Shown: positions 12,085-20,408, counted from the stretch's first letter. The stretch: DNA of 64,000 nucleotides from Fluviicoccus sp. (GCF_030646115.1 NZ_JAUSMX010000014.1:124001-188000), one strand, 5' to 3'. Program-made: numbers and translations. The notes: a model not told the origin generated them from the sequence alone.

Positions 12085-12142
12085 GGGGGGAATCCGGGTA
12101 GGAATTCCCTCTATTTTATAGGGGCTTGACGCTAAAGGGAAA

Positions 12143-12177
12143 CTGTCCGGACGAAGGGGAAGGCCTGCACCGGACAG
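12143..12177 (-). terminator. long-loop inverted repeat after the NYN gene
   Basis: CTGTCCGG and CCGGACAG form a perfect eight-base inverted repeat with 19 nt between the arms, just downstream of the NYN-CSD stop and upstream of hemN. On the minus strand it is followed by TTTCCCTTT. It may be a weak terminator or a protein-binding site. Confidence 0.35.
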
Positions 12178-12184
12178 CTGTGTT

Positions 12185-13231
12185 TCACTCCTCGATAATA
12201 TCCTCATAGGGGACGAACGGTTGTGATGGGAGAATCTGCTCCGGGGTGATCACCTGGATCTGTGTGGCGCAAAAGCCCTTGTCATTGCGGCCCAGCAGGA
12301 AGCTCACCCGGTCGCCGACATGCAGAGAGGCAAAGCTGCGGTTCTTGACCTCGCTGAAATGGAAAAACACATTCTCCATGTTGTCGTCCGGCGTAATGAA
12401 GCCAAATCCGCCTTCTTTCAAACTCTGAATGGAGCCTTCATTGCGGATATCGCTGTGGGGCACTTGCAGCGTTTGGACTGCCGGAGTGCCGATCAGCGGC
12501 GGAAAATGCGTTGCCGGCGATGCATGATGATGGCCATTGCCGGAGCCGCCGAAACCAAAGCCGTTATTGAAGGCGCTCTGGTCTTCCTTGGGATACAGGA
12601 ACAGGTTGTTGATCTGGGCATCGCTGCGCAAGGAGCGGTCGTCAATCAACTGGTGCATCAATACCGGGTAGGTGGCCTCATCCAGCAGCACTTGGGCGGT
12701 GCGCGTCAGTTTCTGCATGTTGTTACGGTCGAGATATTCAAAGTCCCAGGCCAGCAGCATTACGCGGGTGTTTATGGTGTTCAGCTTGCGCAACAGTGGG
12801 CGGAAATCCCCGTCACAGGCGACCAACACCAGTACGTCAAACTGCTTGTAGATGGACAACTCATAGGCTTCCAACGCCAGCCAGACATCAATGCCCTTTT
12901 CGCCATCCGGGCCCAGGGGCAGGTAGTGCGTGGTCACGCCTTCGCGCATCAGCACTTCATCAAACAGCCGCTCTTTGAGCAGTAGGTCCCGCTGTTCGGC
13001 GTCCTGGGCGCGCAAGCGTCCCCGGAAATAATGGGCATCAACTATGTGGCAATAACGTACATCCGTGTTTTCTTCGGTGGCGACACGGTGCCGGATAAAG
13101 TCATGCAGGCCCGAGATGCTGATGCGGGATTTACGGTTGTGGTAGTACTGGTAATAATTACTGACATGCAGGAAAAAATTGCCGTCGTAGAAGATACCAA
13201 TCTTGGTGAAGTTTTTATGGCTGCTGGCCAT
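12185..13231 (-). CDS. NYN (LabA/PIN-like) nuclease fused to a cold-shock domain
   Basis: A 348-residue two-domain protein. The N-terminal part (about 8-175) is a NYN domain of the LabA/DUF88 type, a PIN-like fold that usually cleaves RNA. Its acidic active-site signature is visible in GIFYDGNFF, in the Asp of GIDVWLALEAYEL and in LVACDGDFRPLL. A linker of about 90 residues includes a Gly/Asn/His-rich stretch. The C-terminal domain (about 265-335) is a cold-shock domain with both RNA-binding motifs, KEGGFGFI and VFFHFSEV. By inference it is an RNA-binding ribonuclease. The ATG follows AAAAGGAGCC, an excellent ribosome site. It is downstream of kup on the same strand but separated by a hairpin region, so co-transcription is uncertain. 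Confidence 0.88.
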   Translation of the reverse strand: MASSHKNFTKIGIFYDGNFFLHVSNYYQYYHNRKSRISISGLHDFIRHRVATEENTDVRYCHIVDAHYFRGRLRAQDAEQRDLLLKERLFDEVLMREGVTTHYLPLGPDGEKGIDVWLALEAYELSIYKQFDVLVLVACDGDFRPLLRKLNTINTRVMLLAWDFEYLDRNNMQKLTRTAQVLLDEATYPVLMHQLIDDRSLRSDAQINNLFLYPKEDQSAFNNGFGFGGSGNGHHHASPATHFPPLIGTPAVQTLQVPHSDIRNEGSIQSLKEGGFGFITPDDNMENVFFHFSEVKNRSFASLHVGDRVSFLLGRNDKGFCATQIQVITPEQILPSQPFVPYEDIIEE

Positions 13232-13319
13232 GATGGCTCCTTTTTATTCATTTACCTATCTGTTTAAACCGCATTTCCGTGTTCGTTGTCTCAATTAGCT
13301 GAATCATTCGGCTAAGGTT

Positions 13320-13347
13320 CCGGAGCGGGTGTCCGCTCCGGTTTTTT
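13320..13347 (+). terminator. strong hairpin with plus-strand T-run between kup and the NYN gene
   Basis: CCGGAGCGG and CCGCTCCGG form a perfect nine-pair stem with a four-base loop, followed by TTTTTT on the plus strand. Both flanking genes are on the minus strand, where the hairpin has no T-run after it. It therefore looks like a terminator for plus-strand transcription and would block antisense reading into kup. Just upstream, at about 13296-13314, TAGCTGAAT and ATTCGGCTA form a second near-perfect dyad. Confidence 0.55.
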
Positions 13348-13352
13348 GCATA

Positions 13353-15272
13353 TTACAGTTCAATCTGGGTTCCCAGTTCCACCACGCGATTGGTGGGAAT
13401 CTGGAAGAAATCCGTGGCCGAAGCGGCATTTCGCGACATCGCCACAAACAGCATTTCCCTCCAGGGAGCCATGCCGCCTTCCACGCGAGGAATCAGCCGC
13501 TCGCGGGACAGGAAAAAGCTGGTGTCCATCATGTCAAATTCCAGCCCGAACTCCTGACAGTCGGAAAGCAGCGCAGGGACATCCGGCTGCTCCTTGAAGC
13601 CGTAATCGCCGGTAATCAGCCAGAAATTATGGGAAATCTGCTCGACCTTCAGACGGTGCCGGGCATCTACAAAGGGAATATCTTTGGTGCGCAAAGTCAA
13701 GAGGATGTTCCGGCTGTGGAGGATTTTATTGTGTTTCATATTGTGTAACAGGGCGTGCGGGACGTATTGGTGACTGCCGGTCATAAAGACAGCAGTGCCG
13801 TCAATTTCCTGAACCGGACCTGAGGCAATACTGTTGACGAACAGGTTGAGCGGCATGGTTTCATTGTTCAATTTCTCAAACAGGATTTCACGACCGCGTT
13901 TCCAGGTGATCATGACGGTAAAAGCAGTCATGCCAATCAGTAATGGGAACCAGCCACCTTGCAGGATTTTCATTGAGGTGGCGCCAAAGAAAGCGAAGTC
14001 GATGGCCAGGAAGGGCGCAGCTACGGCGACCGCCAGCCAGCGCGACCAACCCCAGAGGGTGACTGCAACAAAGGCGGCCAGCAGAGTATCGCAGATCATG
14101 GTCATGGTCACGGCAATGCCGTAAGCGGAGGCCAGGTTGCTGGAGGACTTGAAGGTCAGCACCAGAATGATGATGGCTCCCAGCAACAGCCAGTTCAGGA
14201 ACGGGATATAAATCTGACCGATTTCCCGGGCGGAGGTGTGCTGGATTTCAAAGCGCGGCAGGTAACCCAGTTGCACCGCTTGGCGGGCAATGGAGAACAC
14301 CCCGGAGATTACGGCCTGGGACGCGATGACGGTGGCGGCTGTGGACAGGAATATCAGAGGAATGATGAAAGCGTCCGGCGCCAGTTGGTAAAACGGGTTG
14401 TCAATCGATTCCGGATGCGCCAGCAGCAAAGCGCCCTGGCCGCAATAATTGAGGATCAGCGCCGGAAAGACCAGCCCGAACCAGGCATAGCGGATGGGTT
14501 TGCGTCCAAAGTGGCCCATGTCGGCATACAGCGCCTCGCCGCCGGTAACGGTCAGCACCACCGCGCCCATGGTAATGAAGGCAATCCAGGGATGCTCGCC
14601 GACAAAGGCGACCGCCCACAAGGGATTCACCAGATGCAGCACATCCGGGTGCTTGGTAATGTTCATGATTCCCAGCACGGCCAGGGTACTGAACCAGACC
14701 ATCATCACCGGCCCGAACATCTTGCCGACCGAGGCAGTGCCGTGACGCTGGATCAGGAACAGGCTGATCAGGACCGAAATGGTGATAGGCAGGACGAAAC
14801 GGTCCAGGCCCGGAGCGGCGACATTCAGGCCTTCAACGGCGGACAGCACGGAAATTGCCGGGGTGATGATGCCGTCACCGAAAAACAGTGCCGCCCCGAA
14901 CAGGCCGATGGCGACCAGCAAGCGGCGCTGCCAGTTTTCCAGACCCTTGTTGCGGAGACTCAGCGCCAGCAGCGCCATGATACCGCCTTCACCGTTGTTG
15001 TCGGCGCGCATGATGAAGGCAATGTATTTCAGCGAAACCACAATGGTGATGGACCAGAATATCAGTGACAGGATTCCCAATACATTGTCATGGGTAATGG
15101 CGATGCCATGGCTGGCATGAAAGCACTCCTTCAGCGCGTACAAAGGGCTGGTGCCAATATCACCGAAGACGATGCCCAGTGCGCCCAGGGTCAACACGCT
15201 CAGCGGTGTTTTGCCGGTGTCATGACCGTGAGGCGCAACGGTAGTCGGTGAGTCTGAATCTGGCGCTTGCAT
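13353..15272 (-). CDS. kup: low-affinity potassium transporter Kup
   Basis: Potassium/proton symporter of the KUP/HAK/KT family in the inner membrane. The family signature TLGALGIVFGDIGTSPLYALKE opens the membrane domain, and about twelve hydrophobic segments follow up to residue ~460. A cytoplasmic C-terminal domain of about 170 residues (GTAVFMTG and QVPHALLHN-like region) follows. The natural start is Met 15272 (MQAPDSDSP), preceded by CCGGAG at the right distance, giving about 639 residues. The 32 upstream residues in the track are spurious. It is monocistronic or leads into the NYN-CSD gene. Confidence 0.96.
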   Translation of the reverse strand: MQAPDSDSPTTVAPHGHDTGKTPLSVLTLGALGIVFGDIGTSPLYALKECFHASHGIAITHDNVLGILSLIFWSITIVVSLKYIAFIMRADNNGEGGIMALLALSLRNKGLENWQRRLLVAIGLFGAALFFGDGIITPAISVLSAVEGLNVAAPGLDRFVLPITISVLISLFLIQRHGTASVGKMFGPVMMVWFSTLAVLGIMNITKHPDVLHLVNPLWAVAFVGEHPWIAFITMGAVVLTVTGGEALYADMGHFGRKPIRYAWFGLVFPALILNYCGQGALLLAHPESIDNPFYQLAPDAFIIPLIFLSTAATVIASQAVISGVFSIARQAVQLGYLPRFEIQHTSAREIGQIYIPFLNWLLLGAIIILVLTFKSSSNLASAYGIAVTMTMICDTLLAAFVAVTLWGWSRWLAVAVAAPFLAIDFAFFGATSMKILQGGWFPLLIGMTAFTVMITWKRGREILFEKLNNETMPLNLFVNSIASGPVQEIDGTAVFMTGSHQYVPHALLHNMKHNKILHSRNILLTLRTKDIPFVDARHRLKVEQISHNFWLITGDYGFKEQPDVPALLSDCQEFGLEFDMMDTSFFLSRERLIPRVEGGMAPWREMLFVAMSRNAASATDFFQIPTNRVVELGTQIEL

Positions 15273-15517
15273 GAATAATGTTCTCCGGAGGCCGGAAAGG
15301 GCCGTGAAGTTCGCTGTTTTATTAAGGAATTGGATGTCAGGGAGGGTTCGCGGCTGTTTGTTGACCAAGTTGGTGATTTTATCACTCTGCCGGAAATTTC
15401 CCCATGATTTCAGGCACTATTCAGTGTGAAAAAAGTTTTGCGTTTCCACAAACATTACGCTAATCTTGCCCACCTCGCTTGGCGCACATGGTCAGGCGAC
15501 GGTTTATCCGGTTCTCC

Positions 15518-15608
15518 GGTGAGGTGTCCGAGTGGTTTAAGGAGCACGCCTGGAAAGCGTGTGTACGTTAATAGCGTACCGAGGGTTCGAATCCCTCTCT
15601 CACCGCCA
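15518..15608 (+). tRNA. tRNA-Ser(GGA)
   Basis: A 91-nt class II tRNA. The acceptor stem GGTGAGG pairs with the strand before the encoded GCCA end. The anticodon stem CACGC/GCGTG encloses the loop CTGGAAA, giving anticodon GGA (serine, UCC/UCU codons). A long variable arm (GTACGTTAATAGCGTAC) is typical of tRNA-Ser. The T arm GAGGGTTCGAATCCCTC is canonical, and the 3' CCA is encoded. No integrase or attachment-site duplicate is seen nearby. Confidence 0.97.
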
Positions 15609-15616
15609 TATTCCAC

Positions 15617-15650
15617 AAAAAAGCCCGCCATGCAGATGGAGGGCTTTTTT
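15617..15650. terminator. bidirectional terminator between tRNA-Ser and the YheT-type gene
   Basis: AAAAAAGCCC and GGGCTTTTTT form a stem of ten or more pairs, with T-runs on both strands. It serves the tRNA on the plus strand and the hydrolase gene ending at 15656 on the minus strand. Confidence 0.9.
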
Positions 15651-15655
15651 GTTTT

Positions 15656-16687
15656 TCAGTTCGCCGCTTCCCAAACCTGTTGCAGGAAAGCCGGAATCCG
15701 CTGTTCCAGATAGTAGACCGGGCGCGCCATTGAGCCGCCGATGAAGCCGACATGGCCCCCTCGGGACGCCAGCTCAAAATGGATCGCCGGCGACAGCCGG
15801 TCCGTTGCCGGCACCACCCCCGGAGTCATGAACGGATCGTCGGTGGAGTGGATGATCAGCGTCGGTCGCTGGATATGCAGCAGGAACTGGTTCGGCGCGC
15901 AGCGCCGGTAGTAATCATGCACATCGGTGAAGCCGTGCAGCGGCGCCATCACCTGATGGTCAAAGTCCCAGAATGAAGTATAGGGCTGCGTGCCCAGCCG
16001 TTGGCTGATGAATTCTGCCTCGGCAGTGGCGCCAATCTCGCGGAAGTGCGCAATCTTGGCTTTCCAGAGGTTTTCCAGTCCGGTCAGCAAGTGCTTGCGA
16101 TAGAAACGGGACAAGCCCTGATTCATCCGGTCGGCGCATCCGGCCAGATCCAGCGGCGTTGAAACTGCTACGCCGCCCAGCAGGCGGGCATCGTTGCCCA
16201 GCTCCGCCAGGCTCTTCAGCACCATGCTGCCCCCCAGTGAATATCCCACCAGCGCCACCCGGCGCTGTTCGCTGTCCGCCAGCGTTTTGAACACGCTGAT
16301 GACATCGTCACTGGCGCCGGCATGGTAGGCGCGGGTGGCGCGGTTGGGAATCCGCGCACCCCGACAGTTGAGGGCGGCGCTGGGCCAGCCCATGGCGCCC
16401 AGCGCCTTTTGCAGGCCCAGTACGTAATGGGACTCACTGCTGCCGCCCAGACCATGCACAATCAGCACCATGGGCGCATCCGCCGCCACTTTGTGCGGCT
16501 GATGGCGGTCAAGAAAGACATGGTCGCCGTCCGGCAGGGTGATTTCCTGCCGGTGTCGTTCCACTTTGGGCAGGTTCCGGCGGTGGAGGGTGGCGAAAAC
16601 GGTCTGGACGTGCGCGTTTTCAAGTCCGGCCGCCGGACGGAACGGACTGCGGAAAAAGGAACGGGGAAAGACGTGACGCGGGCTCAT
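15656..16687 (-). CDS. YheT-type alpha/beta hydrolase
   Basis: A 343-residue alpha/beta-hydrolase of the YheT/UPF0017 group, with no established substrate. It is usually described as a putative esterase. The oxyanion region LIVHGLGGSSESHYV, the nucleophile elbow GYSLGGSMV and a late His in RGGHVGFIGG are all in the right order, so the Ser-Asp-His triad is likely complete. The track ORF begins 91 residues earlier. I chose Met 16687 (MSPRHVFPRSFFRSPFRPAAGLENAHVQTV), because family proteins begin close to the PxxLxNxHxQT motif and length then becomes normal. It is divergent from gpsA, with 175 nt between starts. Confidence 0.85.
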   Translation of the reverse strand: MSPRHVFPRSFFRSPFRPAAGLENAHVQTVFATLHRRNLPKVERHRQEITLPDGDHVFLDRHQPHKVAADAPMVLIVHGLGGSSESHYVLGLQKALGAMGWPSAALNCRGARIPNRATRAYHAGASDDVISVFKTLADSEQRRVALVGYSLGGSMVLKSLAELGNDARLLGGVAVSTPLDLAGCADRMNQGLSRFYRKHLLTGLENLWKAKIAHFREIGATAEAEFISQRLGTQPYTSFWDFDHQVMAPLHGFTDVHDYYRRCAPNQFLLHIQRPTLIIHSTDDPFMTPGVVPATDRLSPAIHFELASRGGHVGFIGGSMARPVYYLEQRIPAFLQQVWEAAN

Positions 16688-16862
16688 AACGGGGGTTCCG
16701 GGCAGGGCGCTGGACAGACGGGAGCTAACGCTAGCATGTGATTCCGGCAAAATGAATACATCCATCGCCGGAAAAGCTGCGTTATCATGTTCCGCTTGAT
16801 GCTCCGGCTCAGGGAAAACGGCCTGGCCGGGTGCGGAATCAGGGACAACTGACAGGTGCAAG

Positions 16863-17891
16863 ATGACAGAGCTTAGCAAACCCAGAGTCGCCGTATTGGG
16901 CGGCGGCAGTTTCGGCACGGTGATCGCCAATCTGGCTGCCGGTAACGGCTGTGAATCCACGCTCTGGTTGCGTGACGCCGATCTGGTCGAAGAAATGACG
17001 GCGTCGCATGAAAATACCCGCTATCTCCCCGGCTTCAAGCTCGATGAGCGCCTCCGGTTCAGCAATGACTTGGCCGAGGCCGTCAGTGAGGCGGACCTGG
17101 TGTTCGTGGCCATTCCCAGCAAGGCATTCCGCAAGGTGGTGCAGGCGGTGCGGCCGCATCTGGCGCCCCGGCAGATGCTGATCAGCATGACCAAGGGCAT
17201 CGAGGCGGAAACCTTTGCGCTGATGAGCCAGATTCTGCGCGAAGAAGTTCCGGATGCCCGCGTCGGTGTGTTGAGCGGCCCCAATCTGGCCAAGGAAATC
17301 GCGGCCCGTATGCCCGCCGGCACCGTTATCGCCAGCATCGATCCCGAGTTGCGCACCACCGTGCATACGGCGTTGGCCTGCCCGTATTTCCGGGTGTTTG
17401 CCAATACCGACATCTTTGGTGTCGAGCTGGGCGGAGCCCTCAAGAATATTTATGCCATCGCCACCGGCATGGCGACCGCGCAGAAAGTGGGTGAGAACAG
17501 CCGCAGCATGCTGCTGACCCGTGCCCTGGCGGAAATGAGCCGTTTTGCGGTGCAGATGGGCGGTAACCCGCTGACTTTTTTGGGACTGGCGGGGGTAGGG
17601 GATTTGTTCGCCACCTGCAATTCGCCGCTCAGCCGCAATTACCAGGTGGGTTTTGCCCTGGGATCCGGCAAAAAACTGGCTGATATTGTCGCCGACCTGG
17701 AACAAACCGCCGAAGGCATCAATACGATTTTGCAGGTGCGCCGGCAGGCTGACAGGCTGGGGGTGTATATGCCCATTGTGACCGGCCTCTATGAAATCAT
17801 TTTCAACGAAAAACCGTTGTTTGAAGTGGCGGCGGCCATGATGAACAGCGGTCAGCGCAGCGATGTCGAATTTGTATTACCCAATCGGTGA
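16863..17891 (+). CDS. gpsA: NAD(P)-dependent glycerol-3-phosphate dehydrogenase GpsA
   Basis: Reduces dihydroxyacetone phosphate to sn-glycerol 3-phosphate, the backbone for phospholipids. The Rossmann loop AVLGGGSFGTVIA is at residues 10-22. The conserved MTKGIE, LSGPNLAKEI and the catalytic Lys in ELGGALKNIYAIATG are present, and the C-terminal domain includes SRNYQVGFALG. Length (342) is slightly above the E. coli enzyme. It is followed by sixA after 6 nt, forming a probable two-gene operon. Confidence 0.97.
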   Translation: MTELSKPRVAVLGGGSFGTVIANLAAGNGCESTLWLRDADLVEEMTASHENTRYLPGFKLDERLRFSNDLAEAVSEADLVFVAIPSKAFRKVVQAVRPHLAPRQMLISMTKGIEAETFALMSQILREEVPDARVGVLSGPNLAKEIAARMPAGTVIASIDPELRTTVHTALACPYFRVFANTDIFGVELGGALKNIYAIATGMATAQKVGENSRSMLLTRALAEMSRFAVQMGGNPLTFLGLAGVGDLFATCNSPLSRNYQVGFALGSGKKLADIVADLEQTAEGINTILQVRRQADRLGVYMPIVTGLYEIIFNEKPLFEVAAAMMNSGQRSDVEFVLPNR

Positions 17892-17897
17892 GTTTCC

Positions 17898-18362
17898 ATG
17901 CAAATCATTCTGGTAAGACACGGGGAGGCCGAACCCCTGAAACGGACCGACGCGGAGCGTAACCTGACCCTGGACGGCCTGCATCAGGCACAGCAGTCCG
18001 GAGCATGGCTGCTGAATCATCAGTATGTTCTGGACGGCCTTTTTTCCAGCCCGTATTTCCGGGCGCGCCAGACGGCCAATGAACTGTCCAACATCCTGGA
18101 AGTGCCGGTAACGCAAACGGATCGCATCACACCCGACCGTGATCCCCGGGAGGTGGCGGCGTGGCTGGATTCGCTGGAGTTGCCGGACGAGGCGGTGATT
18201 GCCCTGGTCTGCCATATGCCCCTTGTTGGGCGACTGGCAGGCTGGTTATGTGACGGTGTGGACGGGGGCGGGCGTTTTTCCCTGGCGGAAGTCCGGGTGA
18301 TTGAGTTGCCGTCCCCGGCTGCCGGACAGGGTAAGGCCATTGCCGGTTTTGTCCCGCACTGA
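17898..18362 (+). CDS. sixA: phosphohistidine phosphatase SixA
   Basis: Member of the histidine phosphatase superfamily. The catalytic RHGEAE motif is at residues 7-12, and the second His lies in ALVCHMPLVG, as in SixA. The 154-residue length is typical. In E. coli SixA removes phosphate from phosphohistidine in phosphotransfer proteins, including components of the nitrogen PTS. Here it follows gpsA directly, an arrangement also seen in other gammaproteobacteria. The ATG is 6 nt past the gpsA stop, so translation is probably coupled. Confidence 0.92.
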   Translation: MQIILVRHGEAEPLKRTDAERNLTLDGLHQAQQSGAWLLNHQYVLDGLFSSPYFRARQTANELSNILEVPVTQTDRITPDRDPREVAAWLDSLELPDEAVIALVCHMPLVGRLAGWLCDGVDGGGRFSLAEVRVIELPSPAAGQGKAIAGFVPH

Positions 18363-18410
18363 ACACAGCACTTAGAGCGGAACTTCGGCGGCCGTGAAGC
18401 GGTCCGCCTC

Positions 18411-18623
18411 TCAGGAAGTCATGATGCGGCGCAACTTGATGCCGGCAATGCTGCACAGGTTGGCCCGGATTCCCCGCCGCTCGAACTCATTGCGCAATTC
18501 CTCGATCACGATTTTTTCCACTTCGCCTTCCACATCGGCCACAATCTTGCCCAGCAGGGCGGTCAGTGGCCCGCGATGTTCCTTGACCAGCTCATCCAGG
18601 TTGGTGATTTCAATCGTAATCAT
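18411..18623 (-). CDS. small unknown protein (70 residues)
   Basis: Reads MITIEITNLDELVKEHRGPL and continues as a highly charged amphipathic helical protein without membrane segments, ending IAGIKLRRIMTS. The N-terminal half looks like one long helix rich in Glu and Val/Ile. The track places it inside a longer frame; the internal Met at 18623 is the only start that gives protein-like sequence. No clear ribosome site is visible. It is convergent to sixA and divergent from the small membrane protein gene at 18777. No family recognised. Confidence 0.5.
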   Translation of the reverse strand: MITIEITNLDELVKEHRGPLTALLGKIVADVEGEVEKIVIEELRNEFERRGIRANLCSIAGIKLRRIMTS

Positions 18624-18776
18624 GGCAGTTGGTCGCTCGTGGGGACAAGTGTGCATGTTAGCATGGAGGGCTGCGCGCCATAAACCGCCATGATCCGTCG
18701 GCGGAATTTCCTTACAATTGGCCGATGGCCTGCGTTGGCCCTTTGCTACAATGTCCCGCGAATTACGGAGCCAGCC

Positions 18777-19088
18777 ATGCCCGCCTTGATGATCATAATC
18801 GCTACCGCCGTGCTGTCGAGCGCCCTGACCCTGATTGTCGGAGGCTGGCTGGTGCGCCGGTTCTGGGAGCGGGAGATGGAAGTGCGCTTCCGGCAATTGC
18901 ATGATGATATCGGACGCACCGTGGAAACCCGGGTGCGCCGCGCCGTGACCGAAAGCCTCAGCGACCCCCGTCCTTCGGACATGTTGCGTGAAACCACCTG
19001 GAAGGCGGCCAAGTCAGGCTCCGATCTGCTCAGCGACAGCCTCAGCAACCTGATCGGGAAATGGCGTCGACAGACTGACGACGCGTAA
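18777..19088 (+). CDS. small single-pass membrane protein
   Basis: A 103-residue protein that starts at Met 18777 after CGGAG. The first ~25 residues form one membrane segment (MIIIATAVLSSALTLIVGGW). The rest is an amphipathic, Arg-rich helical tail (EMEVRFRQLHDDIGRTVETRV, then SLSNLIGKWRRQ). I do not recognise a family. Its neighbours, an SCP2/UbiJ-like protein on the opposite strand and a phasin, recall the polyhydroxyalkanoate/ubiquinone neighbourhood of pseudomonads, where small unknown membrane proteins also occur. That context is suggestive only. Confidence 0.6.
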   Translation: MPALMIIIATAVLSSALTLIVGGWLVRRFWEREMEVRFRQLHDDIGRTVETRVRRAVTESLSDPRPSDMLRETTWKAAKSGSDLLSDSLSNLIGKWRRQTDDA

Positions 19089-19103
19089 GGGGAGAGGGCG
19101 AAC

Positions 19104-19787
19104 TCAACCGAGGGCGTAGGCAATCCACACGCCGATGCCGCCCCCCAGTGTCAGCAGCAACAGAACCAGCATGAAACGGATGTAGTTCAACTGCGTCTGC
19201 AATTGCGCCTCAAGGCTCTTGAGCTGGTTTTGCTGATGAACCAGATCCACCCGCAATTCCGCGACTTCCTCACGGGTCTGGCGGATCAGGTCGGGAATCG
19301 GCTGCAGGTCAGCCAGCCAACTCAAGTCCTGTTCACTCAGCTTCTGCCACAGCATGTTCAGCGGCCAGTGATTCTTCAGCCACATGCCGGCGGCAGAGCG
19401 CACGTTCAGACCCTGCATCAGCAGGCGCAGGTTGTCCGTCACCGCCTCATCGCCCCAGATGTTCAGCTGGCCCTTGGCCTCAAGGTTCATCTCGCTTTCC
19501 AGCCCCAGAAAACTCCAGACCAGATCACGGACGCGGCCACTGAGACGCACCTGAACTTCGCCAGGGGCTTGTGGAGAGATTTCAATGCGGTCGCTGGAAA
19601 ATTGCAGGTAAAAAACCATGTAGGGTGAAAAGGTCTTGACGCGCACTACCAAGCCTTCCAGCGGCGCAATATGCTGTCGCCGTTCCGGATCAAGCTCCAT
19701 GAAGGAATTGAGCATGCTTTCCAGGCTGTTCAACCAGAAGTAGGAGAGCGTGCCGGCGTGCGGGGCGTATTCTTCTCGTACAGTCAT
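19104..19787 (-). CDS. UbiJ-like SCP2-domain protein with C-terminal membrane anchor
   Basis: A 227-residue protein. Residues ~10-130 resemble the SCP2 lipid-binding domain of UbiJ: an N-terminal helix with LNSLESMLNSFMELDPE, then strands, then INIWGDEAV-type turns. A predicted coiled coil follows (TREEVAELRVDLVHQQNQLKSLEAQL region), and the protein ends in a hydrophobic segment (FMLVLLLLTLGGGIGVW). UbiJ helps hold the hydrophobic intermediates of ubiquinone synthesis in the Ubi complex. Here ubiE and ubiB are not adjacent, and the final membrane segment is not part of the E. coli protein, so I call it UbiJ-like rather than UbiJ. It is convergent with the small membrane protein gene and divergent from the phasin. 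Confidence 0.65.
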   Translation of the reverse strand: MTVREEYAPHAGTLSYFWLNSLESMLNSFMELDPERRQHIAPLEGLVVRVKTFSPYMVFYLQFSSDRIEISPQAPGEVQVRLSGRVRDLVWSFLGLESEMNLEAKGQLNIWGDEAVTDNLRLLMQGLNVRSAAGMWLKNHWPLNMLWQKLSEQDLSWLADLQPIPDLIRQTREEVAELRVDLVHQQNQLKSLEAQLQTQLNYIRFMLVLLLLTLGGGIGVWIAYALG

Positions 19788-19969
19788 CTTGTCGTCATGA
19801 ATGCGATGGTTTTTATTTTGCCCGAAGGGCGGCGAACATCTCTTATAACGTCACTCGTCCCGGAATGCAAAAGCTTGTGGTGATAATTTTGTCTGACAAT
19901 TTTTGCTGATGCCGTTCTTGCTCATGCTAGCATAATCCGTTTACAGAATAAGCATTCCGGGGGAACTCC

Positions 19970-20392
19970 ATGTCTAGCGAAAAAAAAGGGACTGAAAAGT
20001 CCGCCAAGATGACGCCAGTCACCGATCTCCGCAAGTATACCCAGCAAATCTGGCTGGCCGGTCTGGGTGCGTTTTCGCGCGCCGAGGAAGAAGGCGGCAA
20101 GATGTTCGACAACCTGGTCAAGGTTGGCGAAGAGCTGGAGGCCAAAACCCGTGACATCGCCGACACAACCGTGGGTACGGTGGCAGACGCGCGCGACAAG
20201 GTGCTGGAAAAAGCCAGCGATACCCGTGAAAAGGTGGAAAAAGCTTTCGATGACAAACTGTCGGCGGCGCTCAATCGCCTGGGTATCCCCACACATCGTG
20301 AGTTGGACTCCGTCAACCAGCGTCTGGATACCCTGACCCAGGTGCTGGTGGAATTGACCGAACAAATGAAAAAGAACCAGCAGGGCAAGTAA
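19970..20392 (+). CDS. PhaI-like phasin (PHA granule-associated protein)
   Basis: A 140-residue amphipathic protein of the phasin family that coats polyhydroxyalkanoate granules in Pseudomonas-type bacteria. The N-terminal half has the family pattern RKYTQQIWLAGLGAFSRAEEEGGKMF. This is followed by a charged helix with near-repeats (TVADARDKVLEKASDTREKV) and a C-terminal leucine-zipper-like segment (LDTLTQVLVELTEQM). There is no Ala/Lys-rich histone-like tail, so it resembles PhaI rather than PhaF. The ATG follows GGGGGA. No PHA synthase gene is in the window. It is followed by a strong terminator. Confidence 0.82.
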   Translation: MSSEKKGTEKSAKMTPVTDLRKYTQQIWLAGLGAFSRAEEEGGKMFDNLVKVGEELEAKTRDIADTTVGTVADARDKVLEKASDTREKVEKAFDDKLSAALNRLGIPTHRELDSVNQRLDTLTQVLVELTEQMKKNQQGK

Positions 20393-20408
20393 GCCCTGTT
20401 GGTTGACC

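Noticed and set aside
12085-12184. FNR/ANR box upstream of hemN
   Set aside because: No TTGAT-N4-ATCAA or close variant is present; the best TTGAC match lacks the second half-site.
15518-15608. tRNA-Ser as an integration site for a mobile element
   Set aside because: No integrase, no duplicated tRNA 3' end and no foreign-looking cargo is seen on either side; neighbours are ordinary genes.
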